The notes beneath the pieces were generated by a model. The model saw only the letters and a list, made by a program, of their open reading frames with translations. It searched no databases and was not told the origin of the DNA. From positions 62,001 through 126,000 of IMG/VR virus record IMGVR_UViG_3300025889_000076: a stretch of 64,000 bases of DNA; one strand, written 5' to 3'. Positions 28,787 through 38,389 of this stretch are shown piece after piece. Each line of letters begins with the position of its first letter. Position 1 is the first letter of the stretch. Origin of the DNA: a virus. The position numbers were made by a program, and so were the translations under genes.

Positions 28787-30276
28787 ATCTTCCTTTTTAA
28801 TTTAATATCAGTCATCTTCTTGATATTCTCAACAGCGATCTGACCGTAACGTATTTTCATGCGATTTAAAACTCCTGGATTAGTAAAATAAGCATCAAAG
28901 AAATAATCCCTGAATTCTAATACTTCCCTTGAAGTTAATGCTTCTGTACTATCAGGCACATGATCATAAGAAAGAAAACCAAACTCTGTATACTTATCTG
29001 GAAGCTTTCTACCCTCTTGTTTAGCGGCCATGTATAATGGAGAACCCGGCAAAGCTGTAGAGCAATACACATTCATATTTGCTAACGGTAGTTCAAACGA
29101 AAGATTCATTGTTTGCTGCATACTCTCATAAGTATCAGTTGGTAGCCCAACAATAAAATTGCCGCCTACACCAATATCATGATCGTCAATAGCCTTAACA
29201 ACTTCTCTGATATTTATTTCTTTGAATCTCCCCTTATCTATTTCTTGGCGTACATCCTGATTTGCAGACTCAATACCTAATGCTAAGTGTCTAACACCGG
29301 CTTTTCTCAAAATCTCCAAATACTGAGGCTTTGCGGTATCCACTCTACTATAAGCCCATATATTAAAGTCGAGATTACGCTCAATAATCAACTCACATAG
29401 CTTCATAAAGTGTTTGGGTCTATACACAAACATTTCATCAGCAATTTTTAAATGCTTAACCCCTTGGTCTGCTAAGTACTCTAATTGTGTAATAGTAAAT
29501 TCTGGATTCCAGTATCGAAATACATTAAAATTAGCAGCAGTATGATTTGGATTATTATCTGTACGATTAATTTGATTGATCATACAAAAGTTACAACGAC
29601 TGAAGCACCCTAAGCTAGTATAAATACTAGCAAAGGGCGATGTATCCCCTTGAAATTGTGTATGCCACACACTAGTACGATACTTGTCTAAAGGCGGCAT
29701 AATATCGTATGCAACACCTGGCAAATCTGTTTCAAGCATATCCTGTGGCACTATAGGCGAAGCGTTATTCATAACGCTCTCACCTTGTGCATTCTTCCAA
29801 CAGATACCCAAAGTCCCTTTAAGAGCTTCATCTGATAGATCTGTAGCTAGTAAAGAGATAAGGGCATAAACCCCCTCATTCGTAAACACAATGTCTATGA
29901 AGTCATGTCTATCTAATGTCTCCATTGGTAAGGCATTGACGTGAGGTCCAACAAATGCTATCTTACACTTACCATATTCATCATTAACAAGTTTAGCAGC
30001 CGCTACGGCACCGTCCATAGCGGCAGAACTTGCATTTGGATTTTGACCAGTAGCTACAAATAGTACAATGTCCGGCTCAATATCATTGATACTACTAATA
30101 AAAGAACGTGTATCATGATTAATCTCCATATCAAAAAACTCTACAGGAAATCCTTTAGTCCTTACCGCATTAGCTAGCAATCCAGCCCAAAGATTAGGTT
30201 CCTTTGCGGAAAGATCCTTTGCTAATTCTTGATAGATACCACGAGCAGAAGGAGCGACTATTAATAATTTATTCAT
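28774..30276 (-). CDS. B12-binding-domain radical SAM protein
   Basis: A 500-aa protein. The N half (about 1-200) has the cobalamin-binding flavodoxin-like pattern (DIVLFVATG, KIAFVGPHVNALP). The radical SAM CxxxCxxC motif is CFSRCNFC around residue 224, followed by a TIM-barrel and a GNFIVGLP motif. The family includes methyltransferases and ring-forming enzymes. In this block it probably modifies a sugar or its carrier. Start 30276 is used because ATGAATAA overlaps the upstream stop by 8 bases. Confidence 0.82.
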   Translation of the reverse strand: MNKLLIVAPSARGIYQELAKDLSAKEPNLWAGLLANAVRTKGFPVEFFDMEINHDTRSFISSINDIEPDIVLFVATGQNPNASSAAMDGAVAAAKLVNDEYGKCKIAFVGPHVNALPMETLDRHDFIDIVFTNEGVYALISLLATDLSDEALKGTLGICWKNAQGESVMNNASPIVPQDMLETDLPGVAYDIMPPLDKYRTSVWHTQFQGDTSPFASIYTSLGCFSRCNFCMINQINRTDNNPNHTAANFNVFRYWNPEFTITQLEYLADQGVKHLKIADEMFVYRPKHFMKLCELIIERNLDFNIWAYSRVDTAKPQYLEILRKAGVRHLALGIESANQDVRQEIDKGRFKEINIREVVKAIDDHDIGVGGNFIVGLPTDTYESMQQTMNLSFELPLANMNVYCSTALPGSPLYMAAKQEGRKLPDKYTEFGFLSYDHVPDSTEALTSREVLEFRDYFFDAYFTNPGVLNRMKIRYGQIAVENIKKMTDIKLKRKICQS

Positions 30277-30463
30277 TTGTAATTTCTTTAATTTCAAAAG
30301 GTACTATCTCAACACCTTGATTTCTTCCACCTTTCATAGATTGTACTATTTTAGTAGCCACCCTTTTATCTATATAAAGCTTTCCACGCTTAGTCCAAAG
30401 ACCAAATTTTCCGCCGACATAAAAAAGGCCAGTACTTTTTTGCCTTATTTTATATTCAATCAT
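30269..30463 (-). CDS. small hypothetical protein
   Basis: A 64-aa basic protein (MIEYKIRQKSTGLFYVGGKF...), with the pattern TGLFYVGGKFGLWTKRGKLY that I recall from small phage proteins. It overlaps both neighbours by 8 bases (ATGATTGA and ATGAATAA). Confidence 0.55.
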   Translation of the reverse strand: MIEYKIRQKSTGLFYVGGKFGLWTKRGKLYIDKRVATKIVQSMKGGRNQGVEIVPFEIKEITNE

Positions 30464-30974
30464 ACAAATCTCCATGCTCAATTAACATAGTTACTCCACC
30501 ATCTAATGCTTTTATATAAGCGGGGACTATCTGGTGGGGGTAAAGAAGATCTACAACATTAATATGTTCACACATACTACGAAAAGCTTCTGCGTAATTA
30601 GCCTTATGCTGCTGTCCAGGATCAAGAGGATACTCTGAACCTACAGCAATCTTAATTATTACACATGGATCAGATTTACCTAAACACATAATTTTCCACT
30701 TATCTAAGTGGTTTACTATTTGATTAGCGGCTAGAATGGCAAAATTCGAACGTGGATAAATACTAACTGGAATTGCTCCGGTTAAAGCAAGACCTAGACA
30801 GTAACCCATCTGGAACTCTTCTGCTACAGGAAGTTCAATCTTCTGATTAACCGGAACATCTGCTAACTGACGGGTAATTCCTGTGCCTTTATAAGCTACT
30901 GCCTGTCCTACGAATAAGGCATTTGCTTCAGCTAGTAAAGCAACACCTTTGTTAATCTCTTCTAGATATTTCAT
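30456..30974 (-). CDS. TPP-dependent enzyme, C-terminal/beta subunit (E1-beta or transketolase-like)
   Basis: A 172-aa protein with ELPVAEEFQMGYCLGLALTG and PRSNFAILAANQIVNHLDKW, typical of the pyrimidine-binding domain of 2-oxoacid dehydrogenase E1-beta and transketolase. The E in VAEEF corresponds to the catalytic glutamate region. It is much shorter than full E1-beta (about 320), with the C-terminal domain missing. It is paired with the next gene as a split TPP enzyme. Confidence 0.7.
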   Translation of the reverse strand: MKYLEEINKGVALLAEANALFVGQAVAYKGTGITRQLADVPVNQKIELPVAEEFQMGYCLGLALTGAIPVSIYPRSNFAILAANQIVNHLDKWKIMCLGKSDPCVIIKIAVGSEYPLDPGQQHKANYAEAFRSMCEHINVVDLLYPHQIVPAYIKALDGGVTMLIEHGDLYD

Positions 30975-30987
30975 ACCAATCCCTAAA

Positions 30988-31620
30988 TTAAAAGCTAACA
31001 AATTCTCCAACACCGCTGTGGGGGCCACTCAATTCATATTTATAGTAAAAAACCATACAATTAGACTTAATAGTCAAAGACTGATAGAATTCTACTAACT
31101 CTTCAGTAGTAACCTCTCCCCAAACAGACTTTGTCGGAGTGCCAACAGATTTCCCATTATCTTCCACTATAAAAGTAATTGGTAGATTATGGGATATACT
31201 GTAAATGATAGATTCGTGAGCTATTCCTGTACGAAAAGCCATATCTCCAATAAAGCAAAATACACCACTATCTTCTTCTTTTCTAGCTATACCAGCAGCT
31301 ACCCCGGTAGCTATTGGTAATATCCCACCAACGATAGCTGAAGTAAAGAAATTATATTCTGGAAAATTCATCGCCATAGATTCGCCCTCAAGAATTCGGG
31401 CTGTTATTTTTTCTGGCGGAATACCTTTCAATAGTGCATGATAATGATTTGCCCAAGTACTAAATACATAATCGGCTTTGCCAATAGAAAGTTCTTCAAA
31501 CAAATGAATTAAGATCTGTTCGTTACCATCACGTAAATGGACAGGTCCACGAATCATTCCTTTTGAATACATCCTTTTAATATTTTCCCTAAAATCAATT
31601 AAGTCTTGTTTATCTAGCAT
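30988..31620 (-). CDS. TPP-dependent enzyme, N-terminal/alpha subunit (E1-alpha or transketolase-like)
   Basis: A 210-aa protein. WANHYHALLKGIPPEKI matches the HxHxLxKG region of E1-alpha. GDMAFRTG followed about 30 residues later by EDN is the TPP-diphosphate/Mg site (GDG...N), with M replacing the second G. Together with the downstream gene it would form one compact TPP enzyme. In glycan clusters these make branched-chain or acyl-modified sugars. The reaction is unknown. Confidence 0.7.
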   Translation of the reverse strand: MLDKQDLIDFRENIKRMYSKGMIRGPVHLRDGNEQILIHLFEELSIGKADYVFSTWANHYHALLKGIPPEKITARILEGESMAMNFPEYNFFTSAIVGGILPIATGVAAGIARKEEDSGVFCFIGDMAFRTGIAHESIIYSISHNLPITFIVEDNGKSVGTPTKSVWGEVTTEELVEFYQSLTIKSNCMVFYYKYELSGPHSGVGEFVSF

Positions 31621-32559
31621 TTAATATTCCTTCCTTACATCCGGGTAATTATCACAAAACCAATCCCAAGTTTTTTTAAGACCATTATAAATGCTAGTAT
31701 ACTCAAAATCTGGAAATAAACTATCTACTAAAGCTTTTGATGTAGGTCTTGATCTCTGACCATTAGGTTTAGTCTCATCCCAAACAATATTATCGTATTG
31801 GGCAATTCCCGAGAGCATCGTAACTATTTCCCGAATGGAATGTTGCTGCCGACCCGATATGATAACACGTTGGGGGATTTTGTCAAGCGAAATCAATTGG
31901 AGGACCAACTCCGCAAGATCGTCGATGTACATAAATTCACGTAGGGAACGCCCGTCTCCCCAAACGACTAAAGGTTCTTTATTCTGAATTGCTAGGAAAA
32001 GTTTGTGAATTAAGCTAGGAACAACATGTCCGTATTCTATAGAGAACATATCGTTTTGACCAAATATATTCGAAGGAATAACTGAACAGTAATTGTCGAT
32101 ACCATATTGCTTCTTTAAAGCTGTGATATGAACGTCAACCATGCGTTTGGCATATCCATAGGCGAAATTCCCGTCGTATACGGGACCGTTGTGCATGTTT
32201 TCTTCTTTTAAAAGAGAAAGGTCATCAGGAAAAACACATACAGAACTGAATGCGATAGCCTTTGAGACATTGTGTTTAGCACAGGCCTTAAGTACATTGG
32301 CATTAATCATTAGGTTATCGTAGAGGAAGTCGGCGTGCATTGCTTTATTGCCACCAATTCCCCCTACTCTAGCACTTGTGTTGATGACACAGTCGGGTTT
32401 ATAGTCCCCAATCATCTGCCAAGTCTCAGCCCAATCGGTTAGATCGGCGTCAGCTCTTGTCATAAAGATAAAGTCGTCATTAGAAGACTTAGAAGACTTA
32501 GAAGCTCTACGAATCCCATTTCCTGCTAAACCGTTGGAACCTGTTACTAAAATCTTCAT
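31621..32559 (-). CDS. GDP-L-fucose synthase-like epimerase/reductase
   Basis: A 312-aa extended SDR. It has GSNGLAGNGI, ARVGGIGGNK, FSSVCVFP, YGYAKRMVD, SVIPSNIFGQND, WGDGRSLREFMYIDDLAE and WDETKPNGQRSRP, in the order seen in GDP-4-keto-6-deoxymannose epimerase-reductase (Fcl/WcaG). It would finish GDP-fucose, or a GDP-heptose/deoxyheptose analogue in this context. Confidence 0.8.
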   Translation of the reverse strand: MKILVTGSNGLAGNGIRRASKSSKSSNDDFIFMTRADADLTDWAETWQMIGDYKPDCVINTSARVGGIGGNKAMHADFLYDNLMINANVLKACAKHNVSKAIAFSSVCVFPDDLSLLKEENMHNGPVYDGNFAYGYAKRMVDVHITALKKQYGIDNYCSVIPSNIFGQNDMFSIEYGHVVPSLIHKLFLAIQNKEPLVVWGDGRSLREFMYIDDLAELVLQLISLDKIPQRVIISGRQQHSIREIVTMLSGIAQYDNIVWDETKPNGQRSRPTSKALVDSLFPDFEYTSIYNGLKKTWDWFCDNYPDVRKEY

Positions 32560-32577
32560 ATAATATCCTAATAAACT

Positions 32578-33339
32578 TTAGTTAAATCTTCGCCACTTTG
32601 CGGGAGATTGCTCCCAATTATTCATATCTAAAACCTGTCGTACAGGTCCAGTCTGATTGTATAGTTCTCGAAAAAGAGGAAGGTCATTAGTACTGTACGA
32701 CCTATCCAAAACAGCATGGTCTGCACCAAAGTTGTTAGAGTTGCAGTGCATGACGACAGAAGGAGAATAATGCAATTTCCCACCCGCATTCTGCACACGA
32801 TAAGCCAAGTCGTGGATGTTCATGTTAACATGCTCAAAGCGGCAGTCAATACCACCTAGAGCTTGAAACGTCTCAGTGTAGTACATTGGCACGGGAGCAA
32901 TGAGATAATGAGTAGGAATTCCAATAAGCTGGTTGTCCCGATGCTTCCAAGATATGTAGTAGTCTTTAGTGCTACCATTTAACTCAGAGTATGGTCCTTC
33001 TTCTGTGTAGCGAACAATAATACCATCTTCTTTTGGAGCGGCTAATAGTGTTTCAATACATTCTGCCAGTGCATTAGCCTTACAAACCCCATCGTCCGTC
33101 AACCATGTCATTAAAGTGCCTTTGGCTTGACATGCGGCTCTTTGAACACACCTAGAAGGGGAACCATAGTCTTCAATGTAAGTGAGTCCTTCATACTCTT
33201 CCATTTTATTAGGACCAATGATAATTAGCTCATAAGTATAGTATCCAATAGAATCAGGAATACTGTCTAATAACGTAGGCAAACTGTCCGCACGAATGGT
33301 GGGAACAATTATGGTAAGGTCTGGGGTCGATAATGCCAT
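32578..33339 (-). CDS. family 2-like glycosyltransferase
   Basis: A 253-aa protein beginning MALSTPDLTIIVPTIRADS, the beta-strand start of GT-A glycosyltransferases, with TWLTDDGV as DxD-like metal site at about residue 86. It is paralogous to the genes at 33309 and 36027 (PTIR/PSIR start, GDHA/ADHA region near the end). It overlaps the upstream gene by 31 bases. Confidence 0.7.
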   Translation of the reverse strand: MALSTPDLTIIVPTIRADSLPTLLDSIPDSIGYYTYELIIIGPNKMEEYEGLTYIEDYGSPSRCVQRAACQAKGTLMTWLTDDGVCKANALAECIETLLAAPKEDGIIVRYTEEGPYSELNGSTKDYYISWKHRDNQLIGIPTHYLIAPVPMYYTETFQALGGIDCRFEHVNMNIHDLAYRVQNAGGKLHYSPSVVMHCNSNNFGADHAVLDRSYSTNDLPLFRELYNQTGPVRQVLDMNNWEQSPAKWRRFN

Positions 33340-34061
33340 ACCGAATCTACTTCTTTCCAATTATCTAATTTGACACGTGCAGAAAAAATTTGATCTGTTT
33401 CCCTATTAAAAAGTGGTTGGTCATCATTAATCTGTGCAAAATGTACAGGACCGTGATCACCAGAGGTTCCGGGAATATACTTAACGGCACCAATATTAAG
33501 GCCGTTATTAATTACTCTACATCCCACCTTTTGTAATCTAGCCGCTAAATCCGTATGCCCAAAGCAAGTAACCTGATACTTACAATCAAACCCACCAAAT
33601 TTCTCTAAGTAAGACCTTCTAACAAACGCCACATTGAAGATTTGCCACTCTGAATTAACCTTCCAGCCGCCCCCATAACAGTGGTTAATAGAAAAATTAG
33701 TGACAGCCTCAACTCCCGCTTCGTTATAATTACCGATGACAACAGTGTCCTCAGATTCATTATAGACACAATCCATAAACTTATCGATGTCAAATGGCCC
33801 GGTCTCAAAATCATCAACCAACCATGTAACAAACTTACCTTCGGCAAGAAGAAGACCTATTTGTTGACATCTGTTAGGACTACCAAAATCCCGTACATAT
33901 TTAACATTGCGGAATTCATCCACATCTGAATTATATTCAGGACCAACAAATATTACTTCAAAAGTATATTTACCTACCGAAACGCCAATCTGTTCCACCA
34001 AAGCTTTCCAACCAGAAGTTCTGATGGATGGTATAATTATCGAAAGATCAGGCTTATTCAT
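33309..34061 (-). CDS. family 2-like glycosyltransferase
   Basis: A 250-aa protein: LSIIIPSIRTSGW start, FVTWLVDDFE at the DxD position, FGGFDCKYQVTCFGHTDLAARL in the acceptor domain and GTSGDHGPVH near the end. Paralog of 32578 and 36027. Start 34061 because ATGAATAA overlaps the upstream stop by 8 bases. Confidence 0.7.
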   Translation of the reverse strand: MNKPDLSIIIPSIRTSGWKALVEQIGVSVGKYTFEVIFVGPEYNSDVDEFRNVKYVRDFGSPNRCQQIGLLLAEGKFVTWLVDDFETGPFDIDKFMDCVYNESEDTVVIGNYNEAGVEAVTNFSINHCYGGGWKVNSEWQIFNVAFVRRSYLEKFGGFDCKYQVTCFGHTDLAARLQKVGCRVINNGLNIGAVKYIPGTSGDHGPVHFAQINDDQPLFNRETDQIFSARVKLDNWKEVDSVWHYRPQTLP

Positions 34062-34209
34062 AGCAAACAACCAATTTATTTTCTAATTCAAACATAAAGA
34101 TATCATCTAGTTTGTCCAATAATCTATTATCAATATATTTTGATTCATAAAAGAAAAACAAATCAAGTATATCTATCTGCATCTCTATGAAATGTATAGG
34201 ATTAATCAT
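34054..34209 (-). CDS. small acidic hypothetical protein (51 aa)
   Basis: ORF MINPIHFIEMQIDILDLFFF and onward, ending LENKLVVCYE. It overlaps both neighbours by 8 bases, so coupling supports it strongly despite its size. It resembles in size and character the ORFs at 24658 and 40269 (IDxxxDLFF pattern also in 40269). Confidence 0.5.
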   Translation of the reverse strand: MINPIHFIEMQIDILDLFFFYESKYIDNRLLDKLDDIFMFELENKLVVCYE

Positions 34210-35203
34210 TCTTTGACCTCATATGTTCCACTACTTCATTTACAGAGTCTTGTAGACTAATATTAGCTTCAAACCCTAAGACTCTTTTAGCTTTTGATAC
34301 ATCAGGGGACCGTAATCGAACATCGTATTCATACGATGAACTACCAACGATTGATGGATTTTTTCCATGTATTGTATTCCATACAATATAGGCGAGTTCT
34401 CTAACAGAAGTAGACACACTAGTCGAGATATTGAAATCATTATTAATACCATCTTCTGATTCTAAAGCTAATCTAACTCCACGAGCAATATCTTTTCCGT
34501 GAGTGTAATGACGTACCTGCATACCATCACCAAGGATAGGTAGTGGATCGTCCGCATCAAGACACAAGGCTTTGTAAACTAAATCTGGGAGTACGTGAGA
34601 CATAAGCATCTTTATATTGCCGGAATATACTTTTTCTTCCCCAATAGCCTCTTCTTCTCCAACTCCTACACAGTTAAAAGGTCTAATTATAGTATAAGGC
34701 AATCCATACTGTTCATTAGCACCTTTAGCAAAATACTCAGATGATAGTTTTTGAAAACCATATGTTGAGCTTGGAGGCGGGGCTTTACTAACTTCATCTT
34801 CCGGTGTAGGATACTTATCAGTATTCTCAAAAACCATACTACTTGAAAGTACTACTATCCTTTTAAGGATATTCTCCTTATAAGATCTAATAGCTGAATC
34901 AAAAGTATTTGCTAGAATTCTCTCATTGGTTGATAATAGATCATAAGCATACTTATGAAAATAAGTAATTCCGCCAATCATAGCTGCTCCTGCTATGATA
35001 TAATCAGCGGAAATATCAGGAAAAGACTTAGCAAGATCGTGCCTTAATAATATAAATCTTTCATGCTTATCATGAGAACGAGAAACGTTTCCGTACTTAC
35101 TGTAATTATCAATCCCCGTTACATCATATCCAGCGTCCAAAAACTCATTACATAAATAACTACCTATAAATCCTTGACTTCCAGTTATAATAATACTAGG
35201 CAT
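34202..35203 (-). CDS. NAD-dependent nucleotide-sugar epimerase
   Basis: A 333-aa extended SDR: ITGSQGFIGSYL (Rossmann), AAMIGGITYFH, LSSSMVFENT, STYGFQKLSSEYF (catalytic Y-x-x-x-K), IRPFNCVGVG, VRHYTHGKDIARGV. Fits UDP-glucose 4-epimerase-like enzymes. Start 35203 because ATGCCTAG overlaps the preceding stop by 8 bases; the longer frame to 35284 is rejected. Confidence 0.82.
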   Translation of the reverse strand: MPSIIITGSQGFIGSYLCNEFLDAGYDVTGIDNYSKYGNVSRSHDKHERFILLRHDLAKSFPDISADYIIAGAAMIGGITYFHKYAYDLLSTNERILANTFDSAIRSYKENILKRIVVLSSSMVFENTDKYPTPEDEVSKAPPPSSTYGFQKLSSEYFAKGANEQYGLPYTIIRPFNCVGVGEEEAIGEEKVYSGNIKMLMSHVLPDLVYKALCLDADDPLPILGDGMQVRHYTHGKDIARGVRLALESEDGINNDFNISTSVSTSVRELAYIVWNTIHGKNPSIVGSSSYEYDVRLRSPDVSKAKRVLGFEANISLQDSVNEVVEHMRSKND

Positions 35204-36011
35204 AATATTCTCGTGTGTCCTTGAATGGTGTTGACTTATATTTTTTATTTGATTCCACTGTTGCCTGAACCATCGGCATATCAACCCCTTGTTCTTTTGC
35301 CAGACTTAAAATAGCTGGTAAGTCTTTATTCCAGCAAATTGAACTCCATCCGCGTACATTTTCATTTACATCAAAGTATTGGTCTGGTAGATTATTAGCT
35401 TGTAGCAATCCGCGTTTAACTGGAACATAATCTTCATTAAGAGAATTGCATAGCTCAAAGAACTCATTAGCAAATGATACTCTAAGTGCCCCAAAGCAGT
35501 TGTTATAATATTTTATTAACTCTGCTTGAGTAATAGTACAGCATAAAGTTTTCTTAGGTAAATCTCCGTGGCAATCCCTAATTACCTGCTGACTATATTT
35601 TTCTTCAGTGCCAATAACAAGAACATTATTCAACTCGACAAAGTCTGTTACTGCTGATCTTTCTCTCAAGAATTCCGGACAGAAAACTAAATCTTGAAAA
35701 CTAAAGTATTGTCCAGTATTACGCCATGCTACACAAGTTCCGGGCGGCACTGTAGATTTGATTACAACAATTCCACTGTATTTAGAATATTTTAGATCGT
35801 CTAATACTGACTTTACTATAGATGTATCACATGAACCGTCATGATTTGAAGGAGTTGGGACACAAATATATACAATAGGACAGTCTAGTAAAGAATGAAG
35901 GTCAGTCTCTAGTTTCTTATCGTGTTCATATACTTTATGGCCCTGTTTTTCGAAACCAAATTTACAGGCCGAACCGACTATACCTTGACTACCAACTATG
36001 CCTATTTTCAT
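35196..36011 (-). CDS. short UDP-glucose/GDP-mannose dehydrogenase-family protein
   Basis: A 271-aa protein. The N-terminal NAD domain has GIVGSQGIVG, VYICVPTPS, IKSTVPPGT and FCPEFLRE. The catalytic Cys motif is GWSSICWNKD at about residue 221. The C-terminal UDP-binding domain (about 120 residues in the family) is absent, so it is naturally truncated or acts with another subunit. It would oxidise an NDP-sugar to a uronic acid if active. Confidence 0.75.
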   Translation of the reverse strand: MKIGIVGSQGIVGSACKFGFEKQGHKVYEHDKKLETDLHSLLDCPIVYICVPTPSNHDGSCDTSIVKSVLDDLKYSKYSGIVVIKSTVPPGTCVAWRNTGQYFSFQDLVFCPEFLRERSAVTDFVELNNVLVIGTEEKYSQQVIRDCHGDLPKKTLCCTITQAELIKYYNNCFGALRVSFANEFFELCNSLNEDYVPVKRGLLQANNLPDQYFDVNENVRGWSSICWNKDLPAILSLAKEQGVDMPMVQATVESNKKYKSTPFKDTREYYA

Positions 36012-36026
36012 TATGTGCCTTTAAAA

Positions 36027-36812
36027 TTATTTATAACCTAAATCGTTATATTCTTTTTCCTGCCCATTAAAACGAGTATTCCATACATCTGGATATTCTT
36101 TATAATTCATAAAATATATGATATTCCTATCATTGTGATCTTGCCAGTCTCTAGTAAATATCGGTGTATCATGCCCTATCTGAGCATTATGAATTGGTGC
36201 GTGATCACCGGAAATATTAGGCTGCCAATCAGCAGATGAAATCTCTGATTTTGAATTCCTGTAAGAAATATGATTTTGTTTTTGCAAACGAAATAATAGA
36301 TCGTGTGTAGCATGATTCAGATAGTCATACTTACAATCAAATCCGCCATATGATATACATAGATCTCTAGACATTAGAAAATGAACACAAATTCCCCATG
36401 AGGGGTTTACTCCTCTATAGCGTGGATATGCGTTCCTTGCATACCAATACATATCTGGGAGTACCCTACCAGAATGACTTTGTCCTTCTCTGTACCTCAT
36501 TCCGACAATTAGATTATTATCTATATCATCTAGCTCATTAGAGATTACATGTGGAATGAATAGTGAGTCATCAACAGTGTGAAAAACATAATCCCCACCG
36601 CATTTAGATAATGCTATTTGAGCACATACGGTAGGAGATGCGAAGCTTTTTATCCAAGTCACATTAGGATTAGATAAAACAGATTCTGGCGGTTCAAAAG
36701 GTCCACACATAACCACTTCAAAATCGTGACGATCACATGAAGCTTCTAGGCTATCATACCATACTTGATGCAAATGAGTTCGTATGCTTGGCATGAATAC
36801 TGATAATTTCAT
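36027..36812 (-). CDS. family 2-like glycosyltransferase
   Basis: A 261-aa protein starting MKLSVFMPSIRTHLH, with VFHTVDDSLF at the DxD site and YGGFDCKYDYLNHATHDLLFRL, then NISGDHAPIHNAQIGHDTP. Paralog of 33309 and 32578. Transfers a sugar from a nucleotide donor; donor and acceptor unknown. Confidence 0.72.
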   Translation of the reverse strand: MKLSVFMPSIRTHLHQVWYDSLEASCDRHDFEVVMCGPFEPPESVLSNPNVTWIKSFASPTVCAQIALSKCGGDYVFHTVDDSLFIPHVISNELDDIDNNLIVGMRYREGQSHSGRVLPDMYWYARNAYPRYRGVNPSWGICVHFLMSRDLCISYGGFDCKYDYLNHATHDLLFRLQKQNHISYRNSKSEISSADWQPNISGDHAPIHNAQIGHDTPIFTRDWQDHNDRNIIYFMNYKEYPDVWNTRFNGQEKEYNDLGYK

Positions 36813-36851
36813 TAATCTCTCACCGCTTCAATATGTATCAGGGAAATAATG

Positions 36852-37439
36852 CTAGGCAGTCTTTTTTGCCTCTACATTCAAAGAAACAAGAATCCCATTA
36901 CCTTTTTCTAATCTATTATGAGATAGCTTAATATCTCTATCACGAGCCGGAATATAAGCTTGAGAAAAATCGTCGCAATATCCATGATCAACTTCCCACC
37001 AATTCCATCTGGAGACTTCATCAAATCCTGTATTCAATAAATCTTCTTTTAGTGTCTTAAAGTCCCAACCGTTGTAGTGAAAATCAAATGGATGACGTTG
37101 TGATCCATACAACAACGCAGATAATTCCCTCAAATCACCATTATAAATATACCTTTTACAAACAGCTTCAATATCTGGGACGGCTAACCTAAGAATCCCC
37201 CTAGGTTTTAAAAGTTTAAACCATCTGTTTAATGCTTTTAAAGAGTCTTCCTTTCCCAAATGTTCTAACATATGAGAACAATAGATTAAATCCACGCTAT
37301 TTTCTTTAAAAGTTTTTAACGTAAAGGCGTCGTCTACTACGTCTGGATTACATTCTTCTCTAATATCTACATTAATAAATCCAGGCAAGTGTTTATCATA
37401 GCAACCAAGATTTAGTTTTATATTTTTATCTGTTGACAT
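36852..37439 (-). CDS. class I SAM-dependent methyltransferase
   Basis: A 195-aa protein: KLNLGCYDKHLPGFINVDI is motif I of SAM methyltransferases, CSHMLEHLGKED the motif II region, and LKPRGILRLAVPD motif III. Typical of sugar O-methyltransferases in glycan clusters. Start overlaps the upstream stop (TAATG). Confidence 0.78.
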   Translation of the reverse strand: MSTDKNIKLNLGCYDKHLPGFINVDIREECNPDVVDDAFTLKTFKENSVDLIYCSHMLEHLGKEDSLKALNRWFKLLKPRGILRLAVPDIEAVCKRYIYNGDLRELSALLYGSQRHPFDFHYNGWDFKTLKEDLLNTGFDEVSRWNWWEVDHGYCDDFSQAYIPARDRDIKLSHNRLEKGNGILVSLNVEAKKTA

Positions 37440-38389
37440 TATATAGTATCAATCTTTATATTGTCGTAATTTAATAAACCTAGATTTCCGACGAACTGAT
37501 TATCCCTAATATAATCTTTCAGCCGTTCATCATTACAGAAAAAGCCATCGTACTTATCAGGATTATGCATAACAATGCCTTGACATTCTTCATAACCAAA
37601 ACCAAACTCATGTCCCTTCTTTGCCAACTCAACAACTGAATCCACTAAAAAAGGATGGTCGTAGGTCGGTTTCCCCTGCATTAACCAAGAGTTGGGGTTG
37701 AAACCAGAACTAGGACCATCCATAGATTTAAGATGGGTAACAATAACATCTTTAGATAAAACAAATTTTTTCCTAATTGCCGCACATAAAAAAGAAAATA
37801 CAGATTCTGAACAAAAGCTGGCATAAATGTCCGGAAAAAGATATCCATACGCATCCATTATAGCCTTTGAAAAGATTTGGCAGTGAAGATTTATGGTTTT
37901 TCCAACAGGAATGTCGAAATTTCCATTTTTAAAAAATTGATGATTTTGAGTATGATCATAATGGTTTTCTCCCAAATTAAACCACTGAAAATACCCACCA
38001 TCTGAATCAACTTGAGCAGCGACCATTCCATAATCATCTGTGGCTAAGAGCTGGTAAAGAGAAAAGATGTCGGTCTTCTTGGTGAATTCTATGCCAGAAT
38101 CTACGTAAAGATACCCCTCAAAATCGCCAAACAATTCCTTAGCCTTGAGAGCTGAGTGATTGAAGGTGACGTTGACGGGTAATGGCTCTTGAATCAGATT
38201 GAAGGTGACCGGCCTTGATACTTTTTTCTTCACATACTCCATCGCAGATCTAGAATTCATACAAGACGAAACAATAACCTTAGAGTCAGTTATATCCTGA
38301 TCTAAAATAGAATTTATTGCTTTAACATATTGCTGAGGGTGTTCACCTGAAATACCACATGTATTAAAAATAATAGCTAGCTTATTCAT
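37439..38389 (-). CDS. putative glycosyltransferase
   Basis: A 316-aa protein with a GT-A-like N-terminus (LAIIFNTCGIS...YVKAINSILDQD) and GYLYVDSGIEF as possible D-x-D-like site. No strong family match comes to mind; it is grouped with glycosyltransferases by fold pattern and context. 8-base overlap (ATGAATAA) with the upstream gene. Confidence 0.55.
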   Translation of the reverse strand: MNKLAIIFNTCGISGEHPQQYVKAINSILDQDITDSKVIVSSCMNSRSAMEYVKKKVSRPVTFNLIQEPLPVNVTFNHSALKAKELFGDFEGYLYVDSGIEFTKKTDIFSLYQLLATDDYGMVAAQVDSDGGYFQWFNLGENHYDHTQNHQFFKNGNFDIPVGKTINLHCQIFSKAIMDAYGYLFPDIYASFCSESVFSFLCAAIRKKFVLSKDVIVTHLKSMDGPSSGFNPNSWLMQGKPTYDHPFLVDSVVELAKKGHEFGFGYEECQGIVMHNPDKYDGFFCNDERLKDYIRDNQFVGNLGLLNYDNIKIDTI

